A DNA stretch of 37,332 nt, from contig NZ_BOVJ01000109.1 in assembly GCF_018403665.1 (NCBI RefSeq), positions 1 to 37,332 on the forward strand, in the 5' to 3' direction. Source of the stretch: Paenibacillus cisolokensis (GTDB taxonomy: Bacteria > Bacillota > Bacilli > Paenibacillales > Paenibacillaceae). A model generated the notes under the pieces. The model saw only the letters and a list, made by a program, of their open reading frames with translations. It was not told the DNA's origin and ran no database searches. The position numbers were made by a program, and so were the translations under genes. Positions 1-7,357 of the stretch are shown piece after piece; within the stretch, counting starts at the first letter, position 1; each line of letters opens with the position of its first letter.

Positions 1-493
1 TGCAATAGTCTCACGGATCGAACTCCGTTTATGGCATTTTCATTGCACAAAATACAACAAACTCCGCTCTCTCGCCGAAAATCGCCTAATATTTGGAATT
101 GTCATTGCACTTTTTACAATGATTCAATCCGTCATCCTCCGTTTGCGCTACTTCATTGTACTTTCTGCAATTATTTCACAGAGCGCAACCCGTTGCGGCT
201 CTCTCATTGCACTCTTTGTAATGGTTCCATCGGTTGCCCCTTGTTTGCGGCACTCTTCTCATTGCACTTTTTGCAATAGTCTCACGGATCGCGCTCCATT
301 TATGGCATTTTCATTGCACAAAATACAACAAAACTCCGCTCTCTCGCCGAAAATCTCCTAATATTTGGAATTTCATTACACTTTTTACAATTATTCAACC
401 CGTCACCTCCCGTTTGCGCTACTTCATTGTACTTTCTGCAATTATTTCACAGAGCGCAACCCGTTGCGACTCTCTCATTACACCTTGTACAAC
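1..493. repeat. Array of short interrupted palindromes in a 271-bp higher-order tandem repeat
   Basis: Nine near-identical 18-mers of the type CATTGCACTTTTTGCAAT start at 41, 103, 154, 205, 260, 312, 374, 425 and 476. The core is ATTGCA, a 5-base spacer CTTTT, then TGCAAT, an inverted repeat. Spacing between starts is 62, 51, 51, 55, 52, 62, 51 and 51, so the pattern itself repeats every 271 bp: positions 1-271 and 272 to about 480 are two copies of one larger unit. Position 1 begins inside another element, so the array continues to the left. All short reading frames here are frame-shifted copies of the same repeat and look non-coding. Several arms carry G:U-compatible changes, others true mismatches. 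Function unknown; it could act as protein-binding DNA or as short RNA hairpins. Confidence 0.85.
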
Positions 494-600
494 GGAACAC
501 CGCAGCACCTCATTTCCAGTAACGGTTTGATTTTCCAGACGAATATGTTTAAGCTACAGGTGTAACGGCCTCATTCACATGGAGAGGGGAGATTGGGGAG

Positions 601-1728
601 ATGAAATGGAACGAGGAACACGGTCTGCTGCCGCTAGCACATTTTGCCTCGATGCGTGCGACGGAGCCGGTGGCTTATCAGAACGGGGCATGGCATGTGT
701 ATCGGTACGAAGACGCCAAGGCGATATTCGCCGATCCCGGGCGGTTCTCGTCGGAGATGTCGGATTCACCGTCGCCGGACGTGCCGATCGAGCACAGCAT
801 TTTGCGGCGCGACCCGCCGAAGCACCGCCAACTGCGGGCGCTTGTCACGCAGGCATTCACCCCGCGCGCGATCGAGGCGCTCGCGCCGCGCATCGAGACG
901 CTTGCCCACGAGCTGCTCGATAAGGCCGAAGCGCGCGGCGGCATGGACGCCATCGGCGATTTTGCCGGCCCGCTGCCGGTGCTCGTCATCGCCGAGATGC
1001 TCGGCATTCCCTCTCGCGACCGCGAACAGTTCAAGGAGTGGTCCGATGCGCTCGTCGGCACCGATTACGACCGGTTTATGCAGTGCCAGCGGGAAATGAG
1101 CGACTATTTCGGCCGCATCGCCGACGAGAGAAAGCGCAACCCGCATGACGACCTGATCAGCCGGCTTGTACAGGCCGAGGCCGACGGAAGCCCGCTTGCG
1201 CCCGTCGAGCTGATCGGGTTCTGCATTCTGCTGCTCGTCGCCGGCAACGAGACGACCACGAATCTGCTCGGCGGCGCGCTGCTTTGCTTTGACGACCGCC
1301 GGGACGATTGGGAAGCGATCCGGGACGACCGGTCGCTGCTGTCGGGAGCGATCGAAGAGACGCTTCGCTACTGCTCGCCCGTGCTGAATATGACCCGCCG
1401 CGTCCGGCAAACCGCAGTCGTCGCGGACCGCAAGCTGGAAGCCGGCGAATACGTCCATCTCTGGATCGGTTCGGCCAACCATGACGAAGCGGTTTTCGAA
1501 CGCCCGGACCGCTTCGACATCCGCCGCTCGCCAAATCAGCACCTCGCGTTCGGCCACGGCATCCATTTCTGCCTGGGCGCCCAGCTTGCCCGGCTGGAAG
1601 CGAGAATCGCCCTCGGCGCGCTGCTCGACCGCTTCCCGAACTTCCGGCGCGACCGGACGGCGCCGCTCGAGAGAGTCGACAGCTCGTTCGTGTTCGGCGT
1701 CAAGCATCTGCCCGTCCTGCTGAGCTGA
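601..1728 (+). CDS. Cytochrome P450 (bacterial class I type)
   Basis: Soluble heme monooxygenase of 375 residues, typical length for bacterial P450s. Visible motifs are the C-helix DPPKHRQLR near residue 71, the I-helix oxygen-activation motif AGNETT (214-219), the ExxR pair E253/R256, and the heme loop FGHGIHFCLG with the thiolate ligand Cys324. There is no membrane anchor, so it needs separate ferredoxin or flavodoxin partners; none is adjacent, although a ferredoxin/flavodoxin-NADP reductase (yumC) lies at the far end of the window. The start ATG is preceded by GGAGAGGGGA at 581-590. The overall pattern resembles Bacillus CYP107/CYP109 enzymes that oxidise fatty acids, terpenoids or steroids, but the substrate cannot be read from sequence. 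The last 118 bases are part of a 150-bp unit tandemly duplicated downstream. Confidence 0.93.
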   Translation: MKWNEEHGLLPLAHFASMRATEPVAYQNGAWHVYRYEDAKAIFADPGRFSSEMSDSPSPDVPIEHSILRRDPPKHRQLRALVTQAFTPRAIEALAPRIETLAHELLDKAEARGGMDAIGDFAGPLPVLVIAEMLGIPSRDREQFKEWSDALVGTDYDRFMQCQREMSDYFGRIADERKRNPHDDLISRLVQAEADGSPLAPVELIGFCILLLVAGNETTTNLLGGALLCFDDRRDDWEAIRDDRSLLSGAIEETLRYCSPVLNMTRRVRQTAVVADRKLEAGEYVHLWIGSANHDEAVFERPDRFDIRRSPNQHLAFGHGIHFCLGAQLARLEARIALGALLDRFPNFRRDRTAPLERVDSSFVFGVKHLPVLLS

Positions 1729-1940
1729 CCCTGAACGGCCGTTCGCGATGCTTCTCCCGCCCTCGGCGCGCTGCTCGACCGCTTCCCGAACTTCCGGCGC
1801 GACCGGACGGCGCCGCTCGAGAGAGTCGACAGCTCGTTCGTGTTCGGCGTCAAGCATCTGCCTGTCCTGCTGAGCTGACCTTGAATGGCCGTTCGCGATG
1901 CTTCTCCCGGCCTCGACGCGCTGCTCGACCGCTTCCCGAA
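1611..1940 (+). repeat. 150-bp tandem duplication of the P450 3' end (about 2.2 copies)
   Basis: The block 1611-1760 is repeated at 1761-1910 with about four substitutions (for example at 1862, 1881, 1886 and 1910), and a third copy starts at 1911 but diverges after about 30 bases (1940). Each unit spans the last 39 codons of the P450 gene, its stop codon and about 32 bases of downstream sequence containing the palindrome GAACGGCCGTTC (1733-1744; second copy GAATGGCCGTTC). The near identity points to a recent slippage or unequal-exchange event. The true P450 stop is unaffected. Confidence 0.92.
1758..1878 (+). pseudogene. Duplicated C-terminal fragment of the P450
   Basis: This is the second copy of the P450 C-terminal codons, ending in its own TGA at 1876-1878. 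It encodes the same residues as the end of the intact gene but lacks a start codon, a ribosome binding site and the heme-binding loop, so it is a non-functional by-product of the 150-bp duplication. Confidence 0.7.
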
Positions 1941-1985
1941 GCTCCCGGCCGGCCTTTTATCCCTCCCCCATACGTCGGGAACGTT

Positions 1986-2018
1986 TTGCGGTCATATCAT
2001 TTTTCATTTATAATGAAA
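1986..2018 (+). promoter_or_regulatory. Candidate promoter and operator of the LysR gene
   Basis: TTGCGG (1986-1991), a 17-base spacer and TATAAT (2009-2014) form a sigma-A-like promoter. An interrupted palindrome, TTTCATT-TAT-AATGAAA (2002-2018), overlaps the -10 box and has the T-N11-A style symmetry of LysR operators, so autoregulation is plausible. The rest of the 1729-2064 gap is the P450 tandem duplication. Confidence 0.55.
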
Positions 2019-2064
2019 GAACTGATGATAAAAATGTTCTATCAATCGACAAGGGGGGGACTCC

Positions 2065-2967
2065 ATGAACATCAACCAGCTGGAGACGCTGATTACCATA
2101 TCCAAGACGATGAGCTTCCGCAAAGCGGGCGAACTGCTCAACCTGACACAGCCTGCCGTATCTGCGCAAATCAAAAGCCTGGAGGACGAATTCAAGACGG
2201 TGCTGATCGACCGGAACCAGCCGGTTACGCTAACCGATCGCGGGCAGGTGTTCCTGGAGCACGCCGAACGGATACTCGGAATTGTCGAGGAACTGAAGCA
2301 AAAGCTGTACGATCTGAATCAGACGCCGCAAGGGCATATCGTATTCGGTACGACCACATCGATCGCAATCCAGATATTGCCGCGCGTCCTGTCCTATTTC
2401 CAAAACCAGTTTCCATTGATCAAAACGACGATCCATTCGATGCCATCCTCACAGGTTATGGCCTGCGTGGAGAACGGCACGGTCGATCTCGGCATTACGT
2501 ACCTGACGGAACGCAATCCGCACCTCGCCTCCTCGGTTCTCTACTACGACACATACGAACTGGTCGTATCGCCCGACCATCCCATGAGCCATCTGCGCCA
2601 TACAACCATCGAATCGCTACGCGGTATTCCGATGATCATGCTAGCTCCCGACACGATCGGCCGCCGGTTTGTCGATCAGGTGTTCCGCAAACATAATATC
2701 GAGCCCAACATCGTCATGGAATTGTCCAGCAGCGAGGAAGTGAAGCGGATGGTCGAAATCAATCTCGGCGCCGCCGTCGTATCCAAATCGACGATCGCCA
2801 ACGAACTGCGGCTCGGCACGCTGAAGATGATCAAGGTCAACGAGTTCGAAATCAGCCATCCCGTCGGCGTCGTATACAAATCCGGACGTTATTTGAATTC
2901 CGCGATGCAGCAATTTTTGAGCGATCTCAAGGGGATGCCGCAAGACCAGTTTATCAGTAGCGAGTAA
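2065..2967 (+). CDS. LysR family transcriptional regulator
   Basis: A 300-residue LysR-type regulator of full family length. Residues 1-60 are the winged helix-turn-helix (FRKAGELLNLTQPAVSAQIK), followed by the linker helix and a periplasmic-binding-like effector domain from about residue 90 (HIVFGTTTSIAIQILP). The start ATG follows the strong ribosome binding site AAGGGGGG at 2051-2058. The PHP phosphatase gene begins 26 bases after its stop in the same direction, so the two may be co-transcribed. The inducer and target genes are not evident; the gene is not divergent from a metabolic operon, which would otherwise hint at the target. It belongs to the CysL/CcpC-like part of the family by general appearance only. 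Confidence 0.92.
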   Translation: MNINQLETLITISKTMSFRKAGELLNLTQPAVSAQIKSLEDEFKTVLIDRNQPVTLTDRGQVFLEHAERILGIVEELKQKLYDLNQTPQGHIVFGTTTSIAIQILPRVLSYFQNQFPLIKTTIHSMPSSQVMACVENGTVDLGITYLTERNPHLASSVLYYDTYELVVSPDHPMSHLRHTTIESLRGIPMIMLAPDTIGRRFVDQVFRKHNIEPNIVMELSSSEEVKRMVEINLGAAVVSKSTIANELRLGTLKMIKVNEFEISHPVGVVYKSGRYLNSAMQQFLSDLKGMPQDQFISSE

Positions 2968-2993
2968 AACGTGACTTGAGGAGGGATTCCGTT

Positions 2994-3803
2994 TTGAAAT
3001 TCGATCTGCACACCCATCACATCCGGTGCGGACATGCCGAAGGTTGCATCGAGGATTACATTCTCGCCGCGATCGAAGCCGGATTGCAAGCGATCGGCAT
3101 CTCCGATCATTCCCCTTACTTCGCCCATCCGGACGAGCAGCCGCATCCCGGCATTGCGATGGCGCGCAGCGAATTCGCCCGTTACGTCGACGAGGTGCTT
3201 CGTCTGAAGGAAGTGTACAAGGACCGGATCGAAGTGCTGCTCGGCGTGGAATCCGACTTCTTCCCCGAGCATGCGGAGATTTACCGCGCGGCATACGAAC
3301 CGTATCCGTTCGATTACATTATCGGCTCCGTTCACCAGACGAGAGGCGTCAGCATTTTCAACCGCAAACGGTGGAAGGGGCTTGACGAGAAACGCCAAAT
3401 CGAGGAGAAGGTGCATTATTACGAGCTGATCCGCGATTCCGCGCGCTCCGGGATTTTCCAGATACTCGGCCATATCGATGCCATGAAAGGGTATTATCCG
3501 GCATTCTCCGACATCCCGGCCCATGAGGCGGTTGACGAGACGCTTCGAGTGATCGCCGAATGCGGCATCGCGATTGAGGTCAATACCTCCGGCAAAACGA
3601 AGGATGCCGGCGGCTGGTACCCGTCCGATGAGATTTTGGAGCGGGCGCGCTATTTCGGCGTCAACGTGACGTTCGGCTCCGACGCCCACAAGCCGTCCAG
3701 AGTCGGGGACGAATGGGAGGAAGTCCGGACCAGGCTCAAGGAAATCGGCTTCGACCACTGGGTGTACTACCGCCGCAAGCAGCCTGTGCGGGTCCCGCTA
3801 TAA
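2994..3803 (+). CDS. hisJ: Histidinol-phosphatase, PHP family (HisJ/HisK type)
   Basis: A 269-residue PHP-fold metal-dependent phosphatase, matching the roughly 268 residues of Bacillus HisJ, which removes phosphate from L-histidinol phosphate in histidine synthesis. Metal-ligand motifs appear in family order: FDLHTHHIRCGHAEG at the N-terminus, GISDHSPYF, GVESDFFPEH, GSVHQT, LGHIDAM and FGSDAHKPS near the C-terminus. I chose the TTG at 2994 because AGGAGGG (2979-2985) sits 8 bases upstream and the protein then begins with the conserved metal motif; a TTG at 2976 would overlap that site. No other his genes are nearby, which is normal for the PHP type in Firmicutes. A broader PHP phosphoesterase role cannot be excluded. 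Confidence 0.85.
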   Translation: MKFDLHTHHIRCGHAEGCIEDYILAAIEAGLQAIGISDHSPYFAHPDEQPHPGIAMARSEFARYVDEVLRLKEVYKDRIEVLLGVESDFFPEHAEIYRAAYEPYPFDYIIGSVHQTRGVSIFNRKRWKGLDEKRQIEEKVHYYELIRDSARSGIFQILGHIDAMKGYYPAFSDIPAHEAVDETLRVIAECGIAIEVNTSGKTKDAGGWYPSDEILERARYFGVNVTFGSDAHKPSRVGDEWEEVRTRLKEIGFDHWVYYRRKQPVRVPL

Positions 3804-3833
3804 CAAGTGTCCACTGCCGCGACCCCAAAAAAG

Positions 3834-3855
3834 GGACCCGCAAATGCGCGGGTCC
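3834..3855. terminator. Hairpin after the PHP phosphatase gene
   Basis: GGACCCGC (3834-3841), loop AAATGC and GCGGGTCC (3848-3855) form a perfect 8-bp GC-rich stem 30 bases after the stop codon. A run of six A residues precedes it, so the T-tract of a classical terminator appears only on the minus strand; on the plus strand it is followed by AAAAGCTTT. It is a probable but imperfect terminator. The following stretch to 3982 is AT-rich with a TATAAT at 3890-3895 that may serve the next gene. Confidence 0.55.
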
Positions 3856-3982
3856 AAAAGCTTTATATAAAAAAGGGGGTCTTGTTTATTATAATAGCCC
3901 GACAATATGAAAGGACGATAACAGAAGTGTTTCAGTTGTGTAACAAATTGGCCTGCCGCCCTGCCGGCAGAGCGGCCGTTTG

Positions 3983-4867
3983 ATGTGGCTCGTCATCGCC
4001 GTCGGCAGCGCCGTGCTGTTCGGGCTGGCAGGCTGGTGGATGAAGGCTTCGCAAATGAACGGCGGCGACAACACGACGCTGCTCCTCGGCCTGTACGCTT
4101 CCGGAACGGCCGGATTCGCCGTCCACGCCTCGCTTGCCGGATCGTGGCCGGCGCTCGGAGACTGGCGGATATGGCTCGCGGGCGCGATTATCGGAGCCGG
4201 TTCGGCCTGGGGCAACGCCGTTTTTATGAAGGCGCTGGCATACGGGCCCGCCAGTCTGACTTCGCCGCTGACCAATCTCAATATCGCCGCCGTCGTCGCG
4301 ATGTCCGTTCTCCTCTACGACGAACCGCTCGGCATCGCGGAAGCGGCCGGCATCGCGCTTCTGTTCGCAGCGGTCATCCTGATCTCGATCCGCCGCCATG
4401 AACCGCTCACGATCCGCGAGAAGCGCTGGTTCGCCTACGTCGCGCTGGCGATCGTGCTGTTCTCCTTCCGCAACGGCGGCCTTAAAGTGACGGGCGAGCT
4501 CGGACTGGCCGACACGCCGATTTTGCTTGTCGGGTACGCGCTTTCGCTGCTATGGTTCGCCGCGGCCGGCATGATCCGGCAGCGGCGCCTCCGCAACGAA
4601 ACTTCGGCAGAGCGCGGCTTGAGCGACAGCGCGCTGCGGACCGGTATGCGATACGGACTGCTCGCCGGGCTGTTCTCCTATGCGGGACTGCAATTGTACG
4701 CCGTCGCGCTGCAGACCGGCAAAGCGAATTTGGCCGCGCCGATATTCGCCACCAACAGCCTCGTCGTGGCGGCCGGCGCGATTATCGTCTACCGGGAGCG
4801 GCTGACGCGAACGCAGTGGCTCGCCTTCGCCTGCATGATCGCCGGGCTGGCGGTTATCCGGCTCTGA
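3983..4867 (+). CDS. EamA/DMT-superfamily transporter
   Basis: A hydrophobic protein of about 294 residues with roughly ten predicted membrane segments in two repeats of five, as in EamA (DUF6) drug/metabolite transporters. Repeat 1 covers about residues 1-135, with the signature GNAVFMKALAYGPASLTSPL and the end-of-repeat pattern LLYDEPLGIAEAAGIALLFA. Repeat 2 covers about 150-294, with LYAVALQTGKANLAAPIFA and YRERLTRTQWLAFACMIAGL. The ATG at 3983 is preferred; a TTG lies just before it at 3980. Neither has a convincing ribosome binding site, so the start is uncertain. The substrate is unknown. A short palindrome CTGCCGGCAG (3961-3970) lies just upstream. Confidence 0.88.
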   Translation: MWLVIAVGSAVLFGLAGWWMKASQMNGGDNTTLLLGLYASGTAGFAVHASLAGSWPALGDWRIWLAGAIIGAGSAWGNAVFMKALAYGPASLTSPLTNLNIAAVVAMSVLLYDEPLGIAEAAGIALLFAAVILISIRRHEPLTIREKRWFAYVALAIVLFSFRNGGLKVTGELGLADTPILLVGYALSLLWFAAAGMIRQRRLRNETSAERGLSDSALRTGMRYGLLAGLFSYAGLQLYAVALQTGKANLAAPIFATNSLVVAAGAIIVYRERLTRTQWLAFACMIAGLAVIRL

Positions 4868-4879
4868 ACGCGGCCCGGC

Positions 4880-5734
4880 TTATTGCCGTTTGACGCTGCC
4901 GCTGCCCGCCGTATCCTTGCGAAAGACGGACAGCAGCGCGTCGAACAGCCTTTTGCCCCCGATCCGCAGCCGCTGCAGGGCGGTATGCTTCATGACGGAG
5001 CCCCATCCGTCATAGATTCCCCCGCTGCCGCGCAGAAGACTGTACAGTTCCTGCACCCTGCCGTTAATCGTCTCCAGCTTGACGTCCTCATACCGGCTAA
5101 TGACGAGCGGGTAAGGAAATCCCGGCTTCGTCTCGCCGAGCTTCGTCTCGTCCGGCTTCATCTCCTCGATCCGGTAACCGAGTCTTTTAAGCTTCTGGCC
5201 GATATGGTCCCGGTTTCCGGAATCTTTAAACAACAACCAATGGTATACATTGCGGGGCTTTTCGATTTTATCGCCCTTATGAACGAGCGCATACACCATC
5301 TGGGCGTTATGAATCAATAATTCCTCCAGGTCATTCGGAAGCAAATAACGGTAAAACGACCAATCGGAATCGAGCTTGCTGTATGCCTGAATCCGCAAAT
5401 CCGGATAACGGCCGAGCACTTCGCGCAGTTGCGGAAGCCCGCCGGTCCCTTCGCGTCCGTAATAGTAATATTCCAGCCGGGACGGCGTATTGATTCGGCC
5501 GATATATACAGCATCCGTCAGCGCCTGCTCCAGTTCCGCTTCGAGCCGGGTGAGCCGGGCGACCGCATCCTGTCTGGCCGCCCTGCTTTTTCCGACCGAA
5601 TACAGATTGACCGTGACGGACAGCAGCTCGGGCAGACGATCAAGCGGCGCGTCCGTTCTCCATTCGCAGTTAATCAATATTCGCATCAGTTCCGTGTCGG
5701 TTCGGCGTTCGAAGAAACCCCAATCTTCGGTCAT
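4880..5734 (-). CDS. DUF695 / RraB-like domain protein
   Basis: A 284-residue soluble protein. The first half (about 1-140), with DWGFFERR at the start, LEYYYYGRE and SDWSFYRYLLP, looks like DUF695. The second half (about 165-270), with NRDHIGQKLKRLGYRIEE and EVxLETIN-like features, resembles the RraB fold found as a regulator of RNase E in proteobacteria. The same two-domain arrangement is known in uncharacterised proteins, so a regulatory role in RNA decay is only a suggestion. The start ATG (complement of 5732-5734) is preceded by GAGAGGTG. A repeated DETKLGETKPG stretch lies in the linker of the second domain. It is convergent with the EamA gene, 12 bases away, with no obvious terminator between them. 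Confidence 0.7.
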   Translation of the reverse strand: MTEDWGFFERRTDTELMRILINCEWRTDAPLDRLPELLSVTVNLYSVGKSRAARQDAVARLTRLEAELEQALTDAVYIGRINTPSRLEYYYYGREGTGGLPQLREVLGRYPDLRIQAYSKLDSDWSFYRYLLPNDLEELLIHNAQMVYALVHKGDKIEKPRNVYHWLLFKDSGNRDHIGQKLKRLGYRIEEMKPDETKLGETKPGFPYPLVISRYEDVKLETINGRVQELYSLLRGSGGIYDGWGSVMKHTALQRLRIGGKRLFDALLSVFRKDTAGSGSVKRQ

Positions 5735-5780
5735 GAAGCACCTCTCAGAAGTATTGCACAAAAGTGGTGGATCAGCCCTT

Positions 5781-5809
5781 ATTATACCGTCGACTCCGTC
5801 TGCAACCAA
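5781..5809 (-). promoter_or_regulatory. Candidate promoter of the DUF695/RraB-like gene
   Basis: On the minus strand, TTGGTT (complement of 5804-5809), a 17-base spacer and a perfect TATAAT (complement of 5781-5786) lie about 47 bases before the start codon. The -35 box is weak. Nothing else is recognisable between 5735 and 5961. Confidence 0.45.
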
Positions 5810-5961
5810 TGGTTTTTCAATATTTATCGGATAAAATCGTCCGACGGCAGCGGCGCATCCCATATCCTTGGACGCGATCGGAGGGCAAGAAGTTGCGGAA
5901 TGATCGCCTCCAGAAGCATATCCAACGAGTGCAACGACCAAAAAGTTACCGAAAACAGCCA

Positions 5962-5986
5962 AAAACCGGGGGATTACCCCGGTTTT
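5962..5986 (-). terminator. Rho-independent terminator of the pirin gene
   Basis: AAAACCGGGG (5962-5971), a five-base loop and CCCCGGTTTT (5977-5986) form a perfect 10-bp stem. Read on the minus strand, it starts 15 bases after the pirin stop codon and is followed by further T residues. Confidence 0.85.
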
Positions 5987-6001
5987 GCCCGTTTATATCC
6001 G

Positions 6002-6718
6002 TCACGGCAAATCGATCAGCATGATCCGGCTGCCGTCCGCCTCGGCCGTCAGCGCAAGCTCCGGCTCGTTCTCGATACGGGCCGAATCCCTGCGCTTCAA
6101 TACCGTTCCGTCGCCAAGACGGATGCCGCCTTCGATCACAAACAGAAATACGCGTCTTCCTTCCGGTTGTGTGTGCGTCAATGTCGCACCGTTCCGGGGC
6201 TCGGCCAGATAGATCGTCATATCCTGATGAATGCGCGCCACCTTGCCGGCTTCCGCGACATGTTCATCCCCGCTGACGACCGGTACGAGCCGGTCTTGCA
6301 GCGACGCTGTGTCGAATTGCGTCGTCTCGTAAGACGGCGTCAGTCCGTTTTTCTCCGGTATAAACCACATTTGCAGCAGTTCCAGCGGCTCGTCCTTGGA
6401 CGCATTATGCTCGGAATGAAAAATGCCGGTGCCGGCCGACATCCGCTGAATGCCTCCCCAGCCGGTCTGCGCCGCATTGCCGATGCTGTCCCGGTGCTGC
6501 AGCCGGCCCGAAAGCACGACCGTAACAATTTCCATTTCTTTATGCGGGTGCATGCCGAATCCGGTTCCGGGCGCAATCCAGTCGTCGTTCAGAACGCGCA
6601 TCGGCCCGAATTGAAGATTGTGCGGATCGTAGTATTCCGCAAACGAAAAGCTGAAGCTGGAACGAAGCCACCCATGATTCGTCCGATAGCGTCCTTCAGC
6701 CGGAAAACGCTGAATCAT
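6002..6718 (-). CDS. Pirin family protein (YhaK/YhhW-like bicupin)
   Basis: A 238-residue two-cupin protein of the pirin family, whose members bind Fe(II) and in some cases open quercetin oxidatively; in bacteria they are often linked to redox or electrophile stress. The N-terminal cupin carries the metal-binding pattern GMHPHKEMEIVTVVLSG (around residues 55-71) and SAGTGIFHSEHNAS (around 95-108), then LQMWFIPE. The C-terminal cupin is shorter and lacks obvious ligands, as usual. The start ATG follows AAGGAGA with 9-base spacing. The gene sits downstream of a truncated DoxX gene and an HxlR regulator transcribed away from it, an arrangement typical of quinone/electrophile-response loci. Confidence 0.92.
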   Translation of the reverse strand: MIQRFPAEGRYRTNHGWLRSSFSFSFAEYYDPHNLQFGPMRVLNDDWIAPGTGFGMHPHKEMEIVTVVLSGRLQHRDSIGNAAQTGWGGIQRMSAGTGIFHSEHNASKDEPLELLQMWFIPEKNGLTPSYETTQFDTASLQDRLVPVVSGDEHVAEAGKVARIHQDMTIYLAEPRNGATLTHTQPEGRRVFLFVIEGGIRLGDGTVLKRRDSARIENEPELALTAEADGSRIMLIDLP

Positions 6719-6756
6719 CGTCGATCTCTCCTTGTCTGTCTATATGATGAATTACC

Positions 6757-6855
6757 CTATACCGCGCCGATCGAATACGCTCCGGCTCCTGTCAAAGCAA
6801 GTCCGAGCGCAACGGCGATCAGCACCAGGTTGTATTCGTCTCTTTTCTGCTGCAT
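6757..6855 (-). pseudogene. C-terminal remnant of a DoxX-family membrane protein
   Basis: The minus strand encodes 32 residues ending in a TAG at 6757-6759: QQKRDEYNLVLIAVALGLAL followed by TGAGAYSIGAV. This matches the last transmembrane segment and tail of DoxX proteins, which typically end in EYNLxLxAxALxLxLTGxGxYS. The other three membrane segments (about 100 residues) are missing; a stop codon lies directly before the first ATG and upstream DNA is AT-rich and non-coding, so the front of the gene has been deleted. DoxX genes commonly accompany pirin genes and HxlR or MarR regulators. The stub lies upstream of pirin in the same direction and is probably part of the pirin leader. Confidence 0.65.
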
Positions 6856-6857
6856 TC

Positions 6858-6892
6858 AGCATAATCAATTAACTTACATTTGTCAAGTAGGT
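6858..6892 (-). promoter_or_regulatory. Strong sigma-A promoter with candidate HxlR operator, driving pirin
   Basis: On the minus strand a perfect TTGACA (complement of 6881-6886), a 17-base spacer and TATGCT (complement of 6858-6863) form a strong promoter. The near-palindrome ACCTAC-N9-GTAAGT (minus strand; 6872-6892) overlaps the -35 box. Its right half TGTAAGT resembles the operator half-site described for the HxlR-family repressor YodB. The HxlR gene just to the right and transcribed away is the obvious candidate repressor. Transcription would start near 6851, inside the DoxX stub. Confidence 0.65.
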
Positions 6893-7017
6893 ATTAATTA
6901 ATTAGTTATAGGCAAATAATAAGCATTAGAAACGCGGAAAAATGCATCCGGTATGATTAGCGCTTACGTTTTGTTAGTTCATATGTTACAATATAGTTAT
7001 AAAGCGGGGTGATACGG

Positions 7018-7326
7018 TTGGACTATTCAAGAATGTGCCCAAAATACGAATCGGCTATCGAATTGCTCGGCAAGAAATGGACGGGTTTGATCATACGCGT
7101 GCTGTTGGGCGGCCCGAAACGCTTTAAGGAAATTAAAGAACAAATTCCCGAAATGAGCGATAAAATGTTGACCGACCGCATGAAGGAACTGGAGCAGATG
7201 GAGATCGTCAAACGTACCGTCTATCCTGAAATGCCCGTTCGGATCGAATACGAACTGACCGAAAAAGGAAAGGCGCTCGAGCCGGTCATTTGCTCCATTC
7301 AGACATGGGGAGAAAATTGGATGTAG
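7018..7326 (+). CDS. HxlR-family transcriptional regulator (redox-sensing type)
   Basis: A 102-residue winged-helix regulator. The family core is clear: CPKYESAIELLGKKWTGLII, LLGGPKRFKEIK, ISxxMLTDRMKELE-like recognition helix (EMSDKMLTDRMKELEQ) and YELTEKGKALEPVI. Cys7, in the MCPKY motif, corresponds to the N-terminal cysteine by which YodB, CatR and HypR sense quinones and other electrophiles. I prefer the TTG at 7018, with GGGGTGA at 7006-7012 five bases upstream, over the GTG at 7009 which overlaps that site. It is transcribed divergently from the pirin unit, whose promoter carries a matching inverted repeat, so it likely represses pirin. Confidence 0.9.
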   Translation: MDYSRMCPKYESAIELLGKKWTGLIIRVLLGGPKRFKEIKEQIPEMSDKMLTDRMKELEQMEIVKRTVYPEMPVRIEYELTEKGKALEPVICSIQTWGENWM

Positions 7327-7357
7327 GAAGCGCCGGCCTGACGGTCAGCGCAGAAAA

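Noticed and set aside
1..493. Several overlapping short reading frames rich in HCTFCN-like peptides, and a possible CRISPR array
   Set aside because: The peptides are translations of the palindromic repeat in different frames and lack ribosome binding sites. For CRISPR the elements are degenerate, the intervals are themselves repeated in the next 271-bp unit, and no cas genes are present.
766..1857. Long minus-strand open frame with an internal repeated 33-residue peptide
   Set aside because: It is the antisense of the P450 gene in high-GC DNA; the repeated peptide simply reflects the 150-bp tandem duplication.
5429..6901. A 490-residue plus-strand open frame
   Set aside because: It runs antisense through the DUF695/RraB-like and pirin genes, has no family resemblance and spans a clear terminator hairpin.
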